64,000 nucleotides of DNA from Muscardinus avellanarius (lineage: Eukaryota > Chordata > Mammalia > Rodentia > Gliridae): contig OY726565.1 of NCBI GenBank assembly GCA_963383645.1, positions 42,078,944 to 42,142,943 on the forward strand. The letters are read 5' to 3'. Below the pieces are notes generated by a model that saw nothing but the letters and a program-made list of their open reading frames with translations, made no database searches and had not been told where the DNA came from. A program made the position numbers and the translations under genes. Each line of letters opens with the position of its first letter. Position 1 is the first letter of the stretch. Positions 12,600-24,180 of the stretch are shown here, piece by piece.

Positions 12600-13440
12600 A
12601 GCCATACTGTTCTGCTCGCCCAAGAAGCTCACTTCATCGCTGGGTCACTGAAGTCCGTCCTCTGCATGCCTGCTCCTTAGAGGCACGCACCAGCACAAGG
12701 CTTTCACCTCCGTGTACAGCTGATGTGGGTTTGAGATTCAGCATCCACTCCACTCTTCCTCCTAATGCACCTCATATACTGTAGAGGCTGGGAGCCTAAA
12801 AAATCTATTTCCCAGAGGCTCTTGTGGTTAGGACTCCAGAAGTCCTTGAGGTTTTGGCAATCAAATACGCTTTGTGAGATCTGGAAGGGGAGCTACTTGT
12901 ATTTTTTTCTCACAAGCACAGATGTGGTTTTTGTGTTTTTCATTTGTGGCACCACTAACAGAGGTCCTCGATCTTGCTATGACCTCCAAAGTGGAGACAG
13001 GCCAGGAGACTATTTCTCTTGCTCGTATGGGTTCTAGGAGAGATCTCCACAAGCCGTGGCACTTCTCAGCTTATGCCGGTGGCAGTATGGCTCTAGAGCA
13101 GTACGAGTGGTGACAGAAGAGGCAGGAGCCCCCGTGATAACCGAGTTCTCTAGTCCAGTCAGGTGGCATTCATGTCAGCGTCATCCAAAGCTGCTTTTGA
13201 CCCTCCCCGACAACTCTGTACACCATTCAGTATCCTGTAAGTCTCTTCCTATTCTGAGAATGGACTATTTTCTGCAAAATAAACCCTCACTGCTAATGCC
13301 CCCAGCTTAAAGTACTACAGCTGTCTTCTTTACCAGCTTCTCTACTGCTAGACCTTCCAAGTCTACACAGTCCCAGGAAGAGTAACTGCTTCCTTCGGCT
13401 GCCACTCAGACTCCGCCTACTTCCCTTAGCCGCTTCATGG
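12600..13440. other. Unassigned GC-balanced segment in RARS2 intron 6
   Basis: Less AT-rich than its surroundings and rich in short open frames on both strands, which suggests an old LTR or DNA-transposon relic. I could not match a family. AAATAAACCC near 13,279 could be a polyadenylation signal. Confidence 0.3.
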
Positions 13441-13449
13441 ACCCAGTTC

Positions 13450-13670
13450 AGTGTCTTAGCCTTGGCTTTTGAAATTAGACTGATTGTAAATCCTGGCTAC
13501 AATACTTATTAGCCATGGGCTCATGGGAAAGTTATTTTTGGTATTTGAAGTTCTTCATCCGTAAACCAGGTTAACAGCACTTACCAAACAGAGCTGCTGT
13601 GACAGTATATGAGGGAACACATGAACACTTGGAATGATAAGGAAATTCTCAATAAATATTATCCCTTCCT
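13450..13670 (+). mobile_element. MIR
   Basis: AATCCTGGCTACAATACTTA, GCTCATGGGAAAGTTA, TCTTCATCCGTAAA and the CTCAATAAATATTATC end follow MIR order. Confidence 0.8.
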
Positions 13671-13780
13671 AGTCCAAATATTTTCCTTAACAACTGTCAA
13701 AACAACTTTACTGTGCCCTACCCTCATTTACTCACTAAAGTACTTTTGTACTTTACACTTACGTGTGTAGATTTCTTTCC

Positions 13781-13868
13781 TTTCCCTCCCTCCCTCCCTC
13801 CCTCCCTCCCTCCCTCCCTCCCTCCCTTCCTTCCTTCTCTCTCCCTCTCTCTCTCTTCCCTCCCCTCC
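13781..13868 (+). repeat. (CCCT)n / pyrimidine-rich microsatellite
   Basis: About eleven TCCC units followed by CCTT, CTCT and TCCCC variants. Confidence 0.9.
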
Positions 13869-13872
13869 CCTT

Positions 13873-14076
13873 TTTGTGATGCTGGGGATTGAACCAAGGA
13901 CATTCCACTTCCAAGATAGATACATCCTCAGCCCTATTTTATTTTTTATTTAGAAACAAGGTCTTTAGTTGCTAAGAGCCTTGCTAAGTTGCTGAGGCTG
14001 ACCTCAAACCTGGGATCCTCCTGTCTCAGCCTCCCAAATACTGGGATTACAGGTGTGTGCCACCAAATCTGGCTTA
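13873..14076 (-). mobile_element. B1-dID SINE
   Basis: Complete reverse copy whose tail is the preceding pyrimidine tract. Confidence 0.85.
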
Positions 14077-14083
14077 TATAGTT

Positions 14084-14274
14084 TTTTTTTTCCCCCCCAG
14101 TACTGGGGATTGAGCCCAGGGGCATTCTACCACTGAGCTACATTCTTTATTTGAAAGAGTTTCACTAAACTGCAGAGGGCCTCACTAAGTAGCTAAGGCT
14201 GGCCACAATCCCGAGATCTTCCTGTCTCAGCCTCCTCAGTGGTATTACAAGTGTGCGTCACCATGCCCAGTTCT
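14084..14274 (-). mobile_element. B1-dID SINE
   Basis: Second of three consecutive reverse copies; the poly-T head is at 14,084-14,092. Confidence 0.85.
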
Positions 14275-14317
14275 CATATAGCTTATCTTATACAGTATAT
14301 TTATTTATTTATTTATT

Positions 14318-14545
14318 TTTCTTTTTTCTTTTTTTCCCCTCTACTGGTGATGAAATCCAGGGGCATTGTACCTCAGAGCTACACTCTCAGCCCTATTTTT
14401 TAGTCTTTTTATTTTTCTGAAACAAGGTCTCACTGAGTTGCGAGGGACCTCACTAAGCACTAAGTAGCTGAGGCTGTCCATGAACCCTCTGGTCTCAGCC
14501 TTCCGAATGCTGGGATTACAAGTGTGCACTACCATGCCCGGCTTA
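14318..14545 (-). mobile_element. B1-dID SINE
   Basis: Third reverse copy, preceded by (TTTA)n at 14,299-14,318. Confidence 0.85.
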
Positions 14546-14627
14546 TATAGTATATTTCTTATACTCTTTTTCATCAAGTTTTGTCATTTCCTCTCTTAAA
14601 ATGTTGCTCAAAAACTCTAATAATGAG

Positions 14628-14835
14628 ACGGGCGTGGTGGTGCACGCTTGTAATCCCAGTGCTTGGGAGGCTGAGACAGGAGGATCACACAGGTTCTAAG
14701 CCAGCCTCAGCTACTAAATGAGGCTCTCAACAACTTAGTAAGACCCTGTTTCCAAATAAAGTATAAAACAGGTCTGGGAATGTAGCCCGGAGGTAGAAAA
14801 GCTCCCGGGTTCCACCCCAAGTTCCACAAAAAACC
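14628..14835 (+). mobile_element. B1-dID SINE, intermediate subfamily
   Basis: GGTCTGGGAATGTAGCCCGG in the ID half, close to the young group but without the TTCCAGGAACC mark. Confidence 0.85.
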
Positions 14836-15620
14836 CTAAAACTACAACATATGACCCCACTTTAGTCATAATCCATGTCGTAAGTACTAATTCCCCAGTT
14901 CTTAAAAGTGGTCAAGTATGAGTAAAATGCCTTTTTCTTGACCTTGCAGGAGACAAATTTCTACATTGGAAGACAAATTAGATGAGATAAATTCCTAAAT
15001 CCCCTCTAATTCCAATATTCTACATTTCTAATTTGAGTTTTAAATTTGCTAAAAAATGTAATGTTTTAAATAAATGAAATCACAAGTACTATGGTAACGT
15101 TGTTTATTAGAATGGTCTTGTTTAATTGTCTTGAACATTCCAGTTAGTGCTCACTCTTCTGAGATTGTTTCTTTTTTTTATTTTTCAGAGACAAAGAGGT
15201 TTATTTAGGAAAATGAGAATACATGTTCAAGAGAGAATGAAGGCCAATTTGCGAGAGTGAAAACCCAGTTCCTTTTTAAAAATGAAATATATGAACAATT
15301 TGGAGGGTTACTATTATTCCCACATAATTACTTTTGTTTTTGCATCTTTGTGTTCTTTTCCAAATGCATGCATATTTTTAGAAATCATAAGACATGTAAC
15401 AGTTAAAAGTGATTCCTGAGCTAATCTTTTGGCTTTGAAATTAATTTCATTTTTAATCTACAAACCACATTTTCCCATTTCATATAATACTTAAGTAGCA
15501 TTTAAGTTCATATAGATTTAAACTTTTAGTCCTTTTTCTATTTAAACATTAAGCTATTATATTGTAGAATCATATATTTTCCCACAGGTATGTTTAATAG
15601 TTTTCTGTGACAGTAAACAC
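14836..15620. other. RARS2 intron 6, unique sequence
   Basis: AT-rich stretch before exon 6; nothing recognised. Confidence 0.5.
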
Positions 15621-15624
15621 TTAC

Positions 15625-15680
15625 CTATGATGGTGGAACGCAGATGTCCAACATGAAATTTTTTGGCAATATTAGGTGAA
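15625..15680 (-). CDS. RARS2: RARS2 coding exon 6 (HIGH-motif exon)
   Basis: Joined to exon 5 it reads [23 protein letters not shown] is the class I aminoacyl-tRNA synthetase HIGH signature, which binds ATP and stabilises the adenylate-forming transition state. Both histidines are kept. The acceptor is TTGCAG and the donor is ATAG followed by GTAAGTG. The exon is 56 nt, entering with two bases owed and leaving with one base of a Gly codon. A reverse-oriented SINE begins only 40 bp upstream of the acceptor (15,721). Confidence 0.94.
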
Positions 15681-15720
15681 CTGCAAATTAATTGCAAAAG
15701 TTATATTAGTAGTACTGCTA

Positions 15721-15928
15721 TTTTTTGCTGTACTAGGGATTGGACCCAGGGGCATTTTACCTCCCTGCTACATTCTCAGCTCTATTTTTTATTCTTTATT
15801 TTGAAACAGGGTCTTACTAAGCTGTGGAGTTTTACACTAAGCAGCTGAAGCTGGCCCCAAACCTGCCATCCTTCTGTCTCAGCCTCCCAAGTACTGGGAT
15901 TACAAGCATATGACACCACACCCAGCTC
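15721..15928 (-). mobile_element. B1-dID SINE
   Basis: Reverse copy 40 bp upstream of the RARS2 exon 6 acceptor in the sense of the gene. Confidence 0.85.
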
Positions 15929-16171
15929 ACAAAAGTTACTTTTTTTATTATAAAAACAAGAATTCTAAGAAAGAACTAGGTCATGCATTCATAAACTGAT
16001 TTAATTAAGAATATGGCCTTTGGCATAATGCCCCTGGATTCAATTCCTCATACCAAATATAAAAAAGAATATAATTTAAAAACCTGATCCTACAGATAAA
16101 TGCATGCAATTATGGAATTATAAAACTACACAGATATTCATTCAAGTATTATTTAGAAAGTAAATATCCTA

Positions 16172-16390
16172 GCCAGGTACAGTGGCACATGCCTGTAATC
16201 CCAGTACTTGAAAAAAAAGGATTACATTTTTTAGGACAGCCTTAGCAAGTAGTGAGAATAAAAATAAAATAAGGGTGGGGGTATAGATTGGAAATAGAAT
16301 CCCTTTAGGTTTATTCCCCAGTATAACACACACACACACACACACGCACACACAAAAGAAAGAAAGAAAAAGAAAGAAAGAAAAAAAGTA
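16172..16390 (+). mobile_element. SINE with (CA)n and (GAAA)n tail
   Basis: The B1 half is shortened; the ID half ends CCCCAGTATAACA, then (CA)n at 16,327-16,354 and (GAAA)n. Confidence 0.75.
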
Positions 16391-16426
16391 AGTATCCTAC
16401 CGCTTCTAACCAAAAGAGAAAAACAG

Positions 16427-16642
16427 CCAGGTGCAGTGGCACATACCTAATCCTAGTACTTGGGAGGCTGAGAGAGTAGGATTACAGGTTCAAACATAGC
16501 CTAAACAACTTAGTGAAAACCTTAGTAACACAGCGAGACCCTGTTTCAAAATAAAAAGGGTTGGGAGTATAGCTTGAAAGGAGAATGACCCTGGGTTTAG
16601 CCCCCAGTACCAAAATAAAAAATAAAAAAATAAAAAAGAGAG
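16427..16642 (+). mobile_element. B1-dID SINE
   Basis: CCAGGTGCAGTGGCACATAC start; the ID half reads GGGTTGGGAGTATAGC. Confidence 0.8.
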
Positions 16643-17035
16643 ACAGAAACAAAAGTTGAATTTACTCTTTTGCCTTTAAACAATAAGAAAACTGAAATAA
16701 TATATGAAACACTGGTTTTATGAAACTGGAAAACAGGCAGTAAAGTAAACTGAAATCTCTGAAAGCAAAGAAGATGAGTCCTTGGACTGTACCATATTGC
16801 TACCTTCCTAGTAAATTTGTGGTGCACAGCAAGAACAGAAAAACATACAGCACAAAATGTTAATGTTGGAAAAAAAGTGTCTAATCAGTAATTAAGTTTT
16901 TTAAGAAAAAAGTTTAAGAAACTAGAGAAAGTCAAACTAACTAAATGCAAAGTAAGCAGGAAAGAAGGAAATACTATAGATGAAAGCAAAAATCAATAAA
17001 GGGAAAAAATTAGAGAAAAATAATTATACATTGTA

Positions 17036-17150
17036 ATGGTGTTGGTGGTAGTTACACAATCTGTACACTTCTGCCTAAACTCATCAAATTATGTGTTTAA
17101 ATATGGCAAACTGTATGGTATTTTAGGTATTTATAATGTTTCAAAAAATG
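17036..17150 (+). mobile_element. L1M-type 3' end relic
   Basis: GGTAGTTACACAATCTGTAC and AACTCATCAAATTATG follow the 3' terminal region of old L1s. Confidence 0.55.
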
Positions 17151-17339
17151 CCAACTTTCACCTATCTTTGGAATTTTCCTCTAGCATTCGAAAAATTGAA
17201 TTCATCTAGGTCTTTGATCTATGACAAAATGTCCCCTGAAATCATCAATTTGCCATTCTTGGGCACCATATTCCTATTGATAAGAGAAAACAACAGAAAG
17301 GATAAATTCAAGCCCTCTGACAACCAAAACATCTACTAT

Positions 17340-17520
17340 GAATCACAATTTGTACACCTTACTTTCATTAAATTGTTTCATGTAATTTCCTCAATTTTTT
17401 AAGGAATGGCAGATACTACTCTTACTTTCCAGATAAGAAAGAAGAACCGAGATATAAACTGCTCATTCAAGATCACTAAATCTTACTAATAGTCAAAACT
17501 GCTACTCTGACCTCTAGGGT
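17340..17520 (-). mobile_element. MIR
   Basis: Complement-order MIR blocks: TTCATGTAATTTCCTC, CTTTCCAGATAAGAAA, CATTCAAGATCACTAA. Confidence 0.6.
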
Positions 17521-17529
17521 TCCCATTTG

Positions 17530-18500
17530 ACCTGAGGCCCCCAATTGGTTTTGTGAGAATAGTTCACACTTGGGAACAACAGGCAAGGGAGGGAAGTTGA
17601 GGAAAGAGGAGAAAAGACCACACCTACTGTGTGCTCTTGCCATCTGCTCTGTATTGAATAGGAAAGGCTGACTCAGCAGAGAGACAAGAGGTAACAGCCG
17701 TTGAGTTTCAAGTCTTAATGCTAAGTGCATGAGGGACAGCCATCTGCCCAGGTACTTTATCAAACTGCTCTTAGATCTGACAAAAATACACGACAACCTA
17801 TACTCTCTGTCAGGGAGACAGTGAAAGGATACAGGCCTCAGAATCACAGTTCTATGAAGCTGGACAATTTACTAAGGTAGTATTACTATTATCATCATCA
17901 TATTAATAGAGCAGAAGTTTCTTAAAGACAGTGATTCTATATTGCTTTTCTAAGGGAAAACTGCCTGGTCTATTTGAGATACTGTGTGTTTTAAAAATTA
18001 TTTTATCCCATCTCTTTTCGTTTTCAAAAGAAATTCAAGAAAAATGTTTCAATCTATTTTGACCCTGTCCCCAACCTACTACCTTTACTTTGAAATCACA
18101 ATGGTGAGCAGCACAGCATCTGGAAAACTCCTAAGGGAGAGAGGAGCCCTGTACCCCCACCCATTCCAGAGGAAAACCATCATAGAGAAAGACACTGCTG
18201 GGAGCCAGGCTCTGCCTTCCCCAGCACTCAGATACTAACGGGATTCTCCAGCCTTTCTTAACTGCTTTAGAAAAAAAAAAAGAAGAAGAAGAGGAGCAAA
18301 TCCACAAATTCAAATTAGGTTATTTTTGAACAATTCTTAACAAGTATTAAAAAAAAAAAGGAGCAGTTTACTGGAAACAAATTTAGAAGAAAAGCCAGAG
18401 AATCAATGAGGAAAAAGACTGAAGTCTTGATATTTGAGAACTCAGCTGGAGAAGAGGGATGGTAACAGTAAAATAAAATGCAGACAATGTTAAAAGCAAG
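17530..18500. other. RARS2 intron 5, unique sequence
   Basis: A 123-codon minus-strand frame at 17,476-17,847 overlaps the MIR and has no protein-like pattern. Nothing else recognised. Confidence 0.45.
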
Positions 18501-18518
18501 TACTGGTGGCCAATTTTC

Positions 18519-18736
18519 TTTCTTTCTTTTCTTTTTTTTTTTTTTTTTTTGTGGTACTGGGGTTCCTGGAAGCCCTTCTACCTCCGGGCTGCACTCCCAG
18601 ACCTATTTTTACATTTTTAAAATTTTGGAAACAGGGTCTCCTAAGTCAGCACGCGCGGCTGGCTTCAAACCTGCGTGATCCTCCTGTCTCTGCCTCCCAA
18701 GCGCGGGGATTACAAGCGTGCGCCACCACGCCTGGC
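18519..18736 (-). mobile_element. B1-dID SINE, young subfamily
   Basis: 15-bp flank repeat TGGTGGCCAATTTTC at 18,504-18,518 and 18,737-18,751. Confidence 0.93.
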
Positions 18737-18871
18737 TGGTGGCCAATTTTCAAGTTCTGAGAAACTTGAAAAGCTATTGTTTCAAGGATGAAAGCATGGT
18801 AACAGATATTACACAGCCGCCCTACTAGTATTCCTTCACCTGCTGGTTAGTACAGAAGAATTTATTTCTTT

Positions 18872-19052
18872 TAGGTAGTACTGGGGACTGAATCCAGGGA
18901 CATTTTACCTCTGAGCTACACCCCTGGCCTTATTTTTTTATTTTGAAGCAGGGCCTCACTAAGCTGCTGAGGCTGGTCACAAACCTGGGATTCTCCTGTT
19001 TCAGTCTTCCAAGACCTGGGATTATAGGTGTGTAACACTGTGCCTGGCTTAG
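18872..19052 (-). mobile_element. B1-dID SINE
   Basis: Reverse copy; CTACACCCCTGGCC and TTCCAAGACCTGGGATTATA landmarks. Confidence 0.8.
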
Positions 19053-19319
19053 AAAGGAGTTTAATAGTAACTTGGTACTGAAGTGCTTTCCCAGGGAAGA
19101 AAACTACTTATCATCAGCTTAAAGACATGAGTGAAAGTAACTGAAGATGGCCTCCAACTGCTTGCCACTCTCACCATTAAGAGATGTAGCTGACTTTCCT
19201 CCCCTTGAACTTGGGAAGTGATCTTGTGAGGTAGCATAGGAAAAAATAAAAATAGGTTAAAATAAAAAAAAAAAAAGAAAAAAAAACCACAGTTTTAAAA
19301 TCCAGAAACTTCATAACCC

Positions 19320-19434
19320 TTATATTCACCCTACAAGGTCTGATTCTAAGAAAGTCCAGACCTCCTCCCCTGCTGTGTGCCCCTTCCCACCCCCTCTTGG
19401 GGGTCTCCTATAAAAGAAATGTGAGACCCCAAAG

Positions 19435-19528
<94 letters not shown>

Positions 19529-19930
19529 TAAGGTGGCCTTTCTCCTCCCTGGAATGTGTGTCCTCCGCTTTCCTAAATAAATCTGTCTTTATCTTTGGTG
19601 CTTGCTGAAATGCTTTTCTGCCAAGGAAGTCAAGGCCCTGCTGATACTGAGTTCCTGAGGTGAGGACTGAACCTGGCCCCCCTGACAGGAGGACTGACAG
19701 AAGTGATGCTGGGCCTGTCCCAAGACTAGAAGCTTTCACTGTGCTCTGCACACCTCTGTAAAGAGGTCTGGCTGCTCTGATGGGAGACAATGTGGATAGA
19801 GGGAGATGCTTGGCCAGACAAGTCAACGAGCCACATCGGGTTTCTAGTCCCAGTAAGGTCTCCAGATGGCTAGTTACAATAAGTGACCCCAGGCAAGTAG
19901 AAGAATCCATTAAACCCACTTTCCCCCATG
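19320..19930 (+). mobile_element. Candidate LTR-like segment with embedded (CT)n
   Basis: A TATAAAA box at 19,409-19,415 is followed by a long CT run and then AATAAA at 19,576-19,581, the spacing expected of U3-R in a retroviral LTR. GC-rich leader-like sequence follows to about 19,930. No family could be assigned and ends were not resolved. The open frame across it on the minus strand is mostly CT-repeat translation and is not a gene. Confidence 0.35.
19439..19528 (+). repeat. (CT)n microsatellite
   Basis: About 90 bp of CT with two small interruptions, inside the LTR-like segment. Confidence 0.95.
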
Positions 19931-19975
19931 TCCTGGTTTATGGTTGAAGTGCACTGAAATGGTTATAGGCTTTTG

Positions 19976-20185
19976 TTTTTCCTTTGGTACTAGGGGTTGA
20001 ACCCATTGTCTTTCAACCCCCAGCCCTATTTCATTTTTTTTATTGAAACCAGGTCTTAATAGGTTGCTGAGTCTTGCTAAGTTGCCGAGACTACTGAGAC
20101 TGCCCTCAAACCTATCTTGTCCTCCTGTCTTAGCCTCTCAAGTATTGGGATTACAGGTTACAGATATATAACACCATGTCCAGCT
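19976..20185 (-). mobile_element. B1-dID SINE, old
   Basis: Reverse copy with a duplicated TGCTGAGTCTTGCTAAGTTG stretch. Confidence 0.75.
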
Positions 20186-20244
20186 GAAATGGCTGTAGTT
20201 TAAAGGCGCTAGTCACTACCTGTCAAACTTCTTAGAAAGAAAAT

Positions 20245-20462
20245 ATTTATTTACTTATTTATTTTTTGTGGGTCTGGGGATGGAACCCAGGAGCATTTGA
20301 CCTCCGAGCTACACCCCCTGCCCTATTTTTTATTCTTTATTTTGAAAGAGGGTCTCCCTAAGTTGCGGAGGGCCTCACTAAGTAGCTGAGGCTGTCCGTG
20401 AACCTCGATCTTCCTGTCTCAGCCTCTCGAAGGCTGGGATTACAAGTGTAAACCATGCTTTT
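20245..20462 (-). mobile_element. B1-dID SINE
   Basis: Reverse copy headed by (TTTA)n at 20,247-20,266. Confidence 0.8.
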
Positions 20463-20621
20463 GGGCTATAGAGAGAGCCTCTGCTTCAACTACTCAATTC
20501 AACTCAGGTATACTGGGCCTTGTATACAACTTCCATTGTAAAGTGAAAGTAGCCACCACAGTAGATAAGATGTAAAGGAATATGCATGGCTTTGTTCTAA
20601 CAAACCGCTATTTACCTTGGG

Positions 20622-21050
20622 GGTGCCATGCCTGTAATCTCAGTACTTGGGAGGCTGAGACCGGAGGACTCAGGTTAGAGAACAGCCTCAGCAAGTAGTG
20701 AGACTCACCAATCTAGCAAGACTCTGTTTAAAAAAAGAAAATAGGGCCGGGCGTGGTGGCGCATGCTTGTAATTCCCGCGCTTGGGAGGCAGAGACAGGA
20801 GGATCACGCAGGTTCGAGGCCAGCCACATGCGCTGGCTTAGGAGACCCTGTTTCCAAATAAAAATGTAAAAATAGGTCTGGGCATGCAGCCCGGAGGTAG
20901 AAGGGCTTCCAGGAACCCCAGTACCACCAAAAAAAAAAAAAAAAAGTAAGAAAGAAAAAGAAAAAAAGAAAATAGGGCTGGACGTATAGCTTGGAGGTAG
21001 AATGTACCTGGGTTTAATCCCCAGTACCACACACACATACACACACCAAA
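20622..21050 (+). mobile_element. Outer SINE split by a young SINE
   Basis: The B1 half (20,622-20,745) and ID half (20,977-21,050) belong to one forward copy, cut by the insertion at 20,746-20,960. It ends in a short ACACAC tail. Confidence 0.85.
20746..20960 (+). mobile_element. B1-dID SINE, young subfamily, nested
   Basis: 16-bp flank repeat AAAAAAAGAAAATAGG (20,730-20,745 and 20,961-20,976) proves insertion into the A-rich linker of the older copy. Confidence 0.92.
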
Positions 21051-21113
21051 ACTATTTACAAAAACAGGTGACAGGCTGGATTTTGCCCACAGGCTGAAGT
21101 TTGCCAGTCTCCT

Positions 21114-21266
21114 TTTAACCTACCTCTGAGCTACATCCCAGCCCTCCCTGTTTTTTATTTTGAAACAGGGTCTTGCTAAATTGCTGAGGCTGGCCTTGAA
21201 TCTGTGATCCTCCTATCTCAGCTTCCCAATTACTGCAATTAGGGTATGCACAAACATACCCAGCCT
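21114..21266 (-). mobile_element. SINE, truncated
   Basis: Starts mid ID half at CTACCTCTGAGCTACATCCC. Confidence 0.75.
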
Positions 21267-21578
21267 TCTTTTTTAAAAAGAAATGACTGAAAGGATTGGG
21301 CACTTTGTTAGGAGGGCCTAAGTTCTTCTCTGGTGTGAGGATGGCTGCATGAAATCCCTCTCTTGTTAGTCATGCAACACCTGTTTAAACTCAAATTTAC
21401 ATATCATGATCGTGCTGTACTAAGAGTAAGATTCATACACCTCTGTCTGGTCCATAGGAATGATAGTTTACTCAGCAAGTAGTCCTTATCAGAAATAGAT
21501 GGCAGAGTCTTACAGGACTTGCCCTTTCAAGTGGTAGTGAGTAGTAGAATACAATGTGAAATATAAAAAGCCCACTCT

Positions 21579-21787
21579 GCCCGGTGTGGTGGTGCACGCT
21601 TGTAATCCCCGAGCTTGGGAGGCGGAGACAATGGATCACACAGGATCGCCAGCCGTGCTGGCTCAAGAGACCCTGTTTCCAAATTTAAAAAAAGTATAAA
21701 ATTAGTCTGGGAGTGTAGCCCGGAGGTAGAAGGGTTTCCAGAAACCCCAGCACCACCAAAACAAAACAAAACTAAACTGAAAAAAAT
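21579..21787 (+). mobile_element. B1-dID SINE, young subfamily
   Basis: Flank repeat CCCACTCT on both sides; the ID half ends AGGGTTTCCAGAAACCCCAG. Confidence 0.85.
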
Positions 21788-21943
21788 CCCACTCTTTCTC
21801 TATCTAGTTTTCTCTATCTAGTTTAGCTATAATCATAGCTAAATTTAAGTTATTATCATAAATGTGAAAATTAAATATTTTCTATCAAAGGATTAGCTTG
21901 ACTTCAGTTCCATTTTATAACCTTGTACTTATTTTTTAAATTT

Positions 21944-22194
21944 TATTTTATTTATTTATTTACTTATTTACTTATTTATTTACTTATTTACTTACTGGGG
22001 GTGGAACCCAAGGGCCTTTTCTACCTCCGGGCTATATTCCCAGGCCTTTTTTTTAATACTTTATTAGGAAACAGGGTCTCACTAAGTTGCTGAGAGCCTT
22101 ACTCAGTAGCTGAGGCTGACTTCGAACCTGTGTGATCCTCCTGTCTTAGCCTCCCAAGTGCTGGGATTACAAGTGTGCACTACCATGCTCTTTT
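21944..22194 (-). mobile_element. B1-dID SINE with (TTTA)n/(TTAC)n tail
   Basis: The tail 21,944-21,994 precedes GGGGGTGGAACCCAAGGGCC. Confidence 0.85.
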
Positions 22195-22417
22195 GTGTAC
22201 TTATATTGTTTTGGTAAAGATATTATTTCCTGGAAATTGTGTCAACCCCTCCCCTGGCATCCTCTTCATTCTGTGGTGTAAAGACTGTGCTGTTAAGCTT
22301 CTCACTAACAGGCATATAGCACAGGAGCCCCACTCTGGGAATGAAAGACACAGCAAGTTTCCACCCTGTTGTTCCTCCATGTCTCATTTTACTGGTGGCA
22401 AGATCCTATTTCTTTTT

Positions 22418-22672
22418 CTTTTCTTTTTTTTTTTTTTTTTGAGTACTAGGGATGGAACCTAGGGGCCTTGTACCTCTAAGGTACACCCCCAGCCCTATTT
22501 TTTTTTATTTTTAGTCTTTTTATTTTTTGAAACAGGGTCTTACTGAGTTGTGAAGGACCTGGCTAAGTAGCTGAGGCTGTCCTCAAACTGTGATCCTCCT
22601 GTCTCAGCCTCCCAAATGTTGGGATTACAAGTATGCTGGGATTACAGGCATGCGCCACCACGCTTGGCTGGC
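22418..22672 (-). mobile_element. B1-dID SINE with duplicated end
   Basis: The end ATGTTGGGATTACAAGTATG is followed by a second GCTGGGATTACAGGCATGCG, a small duplication. Confidence 0.8.
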
Positions 22673-22862
22673 AGCATCCTTTTCTGCAAAAAGTAAAAGT
22701 GCCTAGCTGAACCACTTTCAAATATATATCTTTTCTTACAATGCCATGGAAATTTATTTACAACATAAATTACAATAATGAGGTAGCATAAATAAAACAT
22801 TTCCCATATCAAGTTTTAAAAATCCTACAAAGGAATAAATACATAAGAAAACAAAAGGAAAG

Positions 22863-23078
22863 CCTGGCATGTTGGCACATGTTTGTAATCCCAGTACTTG
22901 GGAGGCTGAGATAGGATGATCGCAGGTTTGTGGGCAGCCTCAGCAACAGGAAGCCCTCTGCAACTGAGTGAGACCATTTCAAAATAAACAACAAAATAAG
23001 TTTGAGGGCGTAGCTCAGAGGTAGCATACCTTTGGGTTCAATCCTCAGTACCACAAAACCAAAACAAAACAAAAAAAC
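22863..23078 (+). mobile_element. B1-dID SINE
   Basis: A-tail carries CAAAA repeats. Confidence 0.85.
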
Positions 23079-23142
23079 AAAAAGGCTCTGGCAAACGCCA
23101 TCTTTCTAAGTTGAAGAGCAGTTCATCAAAACTCTTCATTTT

Positions 23143-23343
23143 GCCTAGTGTGGTGGCGCACGCTTGTAATCCCAGCACTTGGGAGGTTGAGACCGGAGGA
23201 TCGCGGTTCGAGGACAGCCTCAGCTACTTAGTGAGGCCCTCTGCAACTCAGTGAGACCCGGTTTCAAAATAAAGAATAAAAAAATAGGGCAGGGGGTGTA
23301 GCTCAGAGGTCAAATGCCCCTGGGTTTCATCCCCAGACCCGCC

Positions 23344-23389
<46 letters not shown>

Positions 23390-23392
23390 AAA
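23143..23392 (+). mobile_element. B1-dID SINE with (CAA)n tail
   Basis: The ID half GGGGGTGTAGCTCAGAGGTC is followed by about 15 CAA or CATCAA units. Confidence 0.88.
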
Positions 23393-23753
23393 CTCTTCAT
23401 CTTTTAGGAAGAAAAATACATCATCTGATCATTTTCTTGAGCTATCAAACTGTTAGTTGTACTATGAAGATACAAGTTCTTACTGTTTCCTTTATATTTT
23501 TGGTTATTTCAGAAATGTCCAAATTTTAGATGGCTATACAGAGAGCATATTAGAAAGTTACATAAATATTATTTACAGACATATTAAAACTTTAAGCTAT
23601 TTTTTGTTAACTTTTAAACACATATTATGAATAATACAAGGCTTTGTTCTTTAGTAATCAGGTTATTTTAGAATTCTTAATATGGTAGTAACCATACTAC
23701 TCTGCCTTAAGAATCTACTAAAATAAATAGTTCTTTGATGGGTAAGCACTCAC

Positions 23754-23851
23754 CTGAATTCAACCACAATCTTCTTCTGGGGGAGACTAGAGAAAAGTTC
23801 ACTTTTTAGTCCATATTTTGAGCCATCTTCAGTTACTTGTTGCAGCACTGC
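23754..23851 (-). CDS. RARS2: RARS2 coding exon 5
   Basis: It encodes [20 protein letters not shown], then [12 protein letters not shown] and two bases of a Ser codon. This segment leads into the catalytic domain: the KKIVVEFSSPN block directly precedes the HIGH-class signature. The acceptor is ATTTCAG and the donor is AG followed by GTGAGT. The exon is 98 nt, starts in phase 0 and leaves two bases over. Alignment to human RARS2 is ungapped by eye. Confidence 0.94.
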
Positions 23852-23859
23852 CTGAAATA

Positions 23860-24180
23860 TAAAAGGAGCGGGATTTAACAAGAGAAAAAAACTGCAGTGT
23901 TTTAAATTCCTCTGCTACTGGAAACTGAAATCTGCTAATTTGTTTATTCTAACTGATGGAGCTGAGAACTCTACAGCATTGCTAGCAGGACCATCTCCAG
24001 CACCAGCTTTTCTATTCCTGACGTCAGCTGGAGCAGTCAGGAGTAACACTGATAGGCCTCTGGGCTGGCAAATCACTTTTGTCCATCTTTACATTAGCTA
24101 CTGATAAAGATATTAGGTGAGGAAATTGAAGCCTGGTAAAGTTAAGTAACTCCTGAAAGTTCTACTGCAAATAGTAACAA
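23860..24180. other. RARS2 intron 4 near exon 5
   Basis: Unique; possibly the edge of a second MIR near 24,110-24,160. Nothing firm. Confidence 0.35.

Noticed and set aside
19326..19919. 197-codon minus-strand frame
   Set aside because: Its core is (GA)n in translation, and the rest spans an LTR-like segment with no protein-like pattern.
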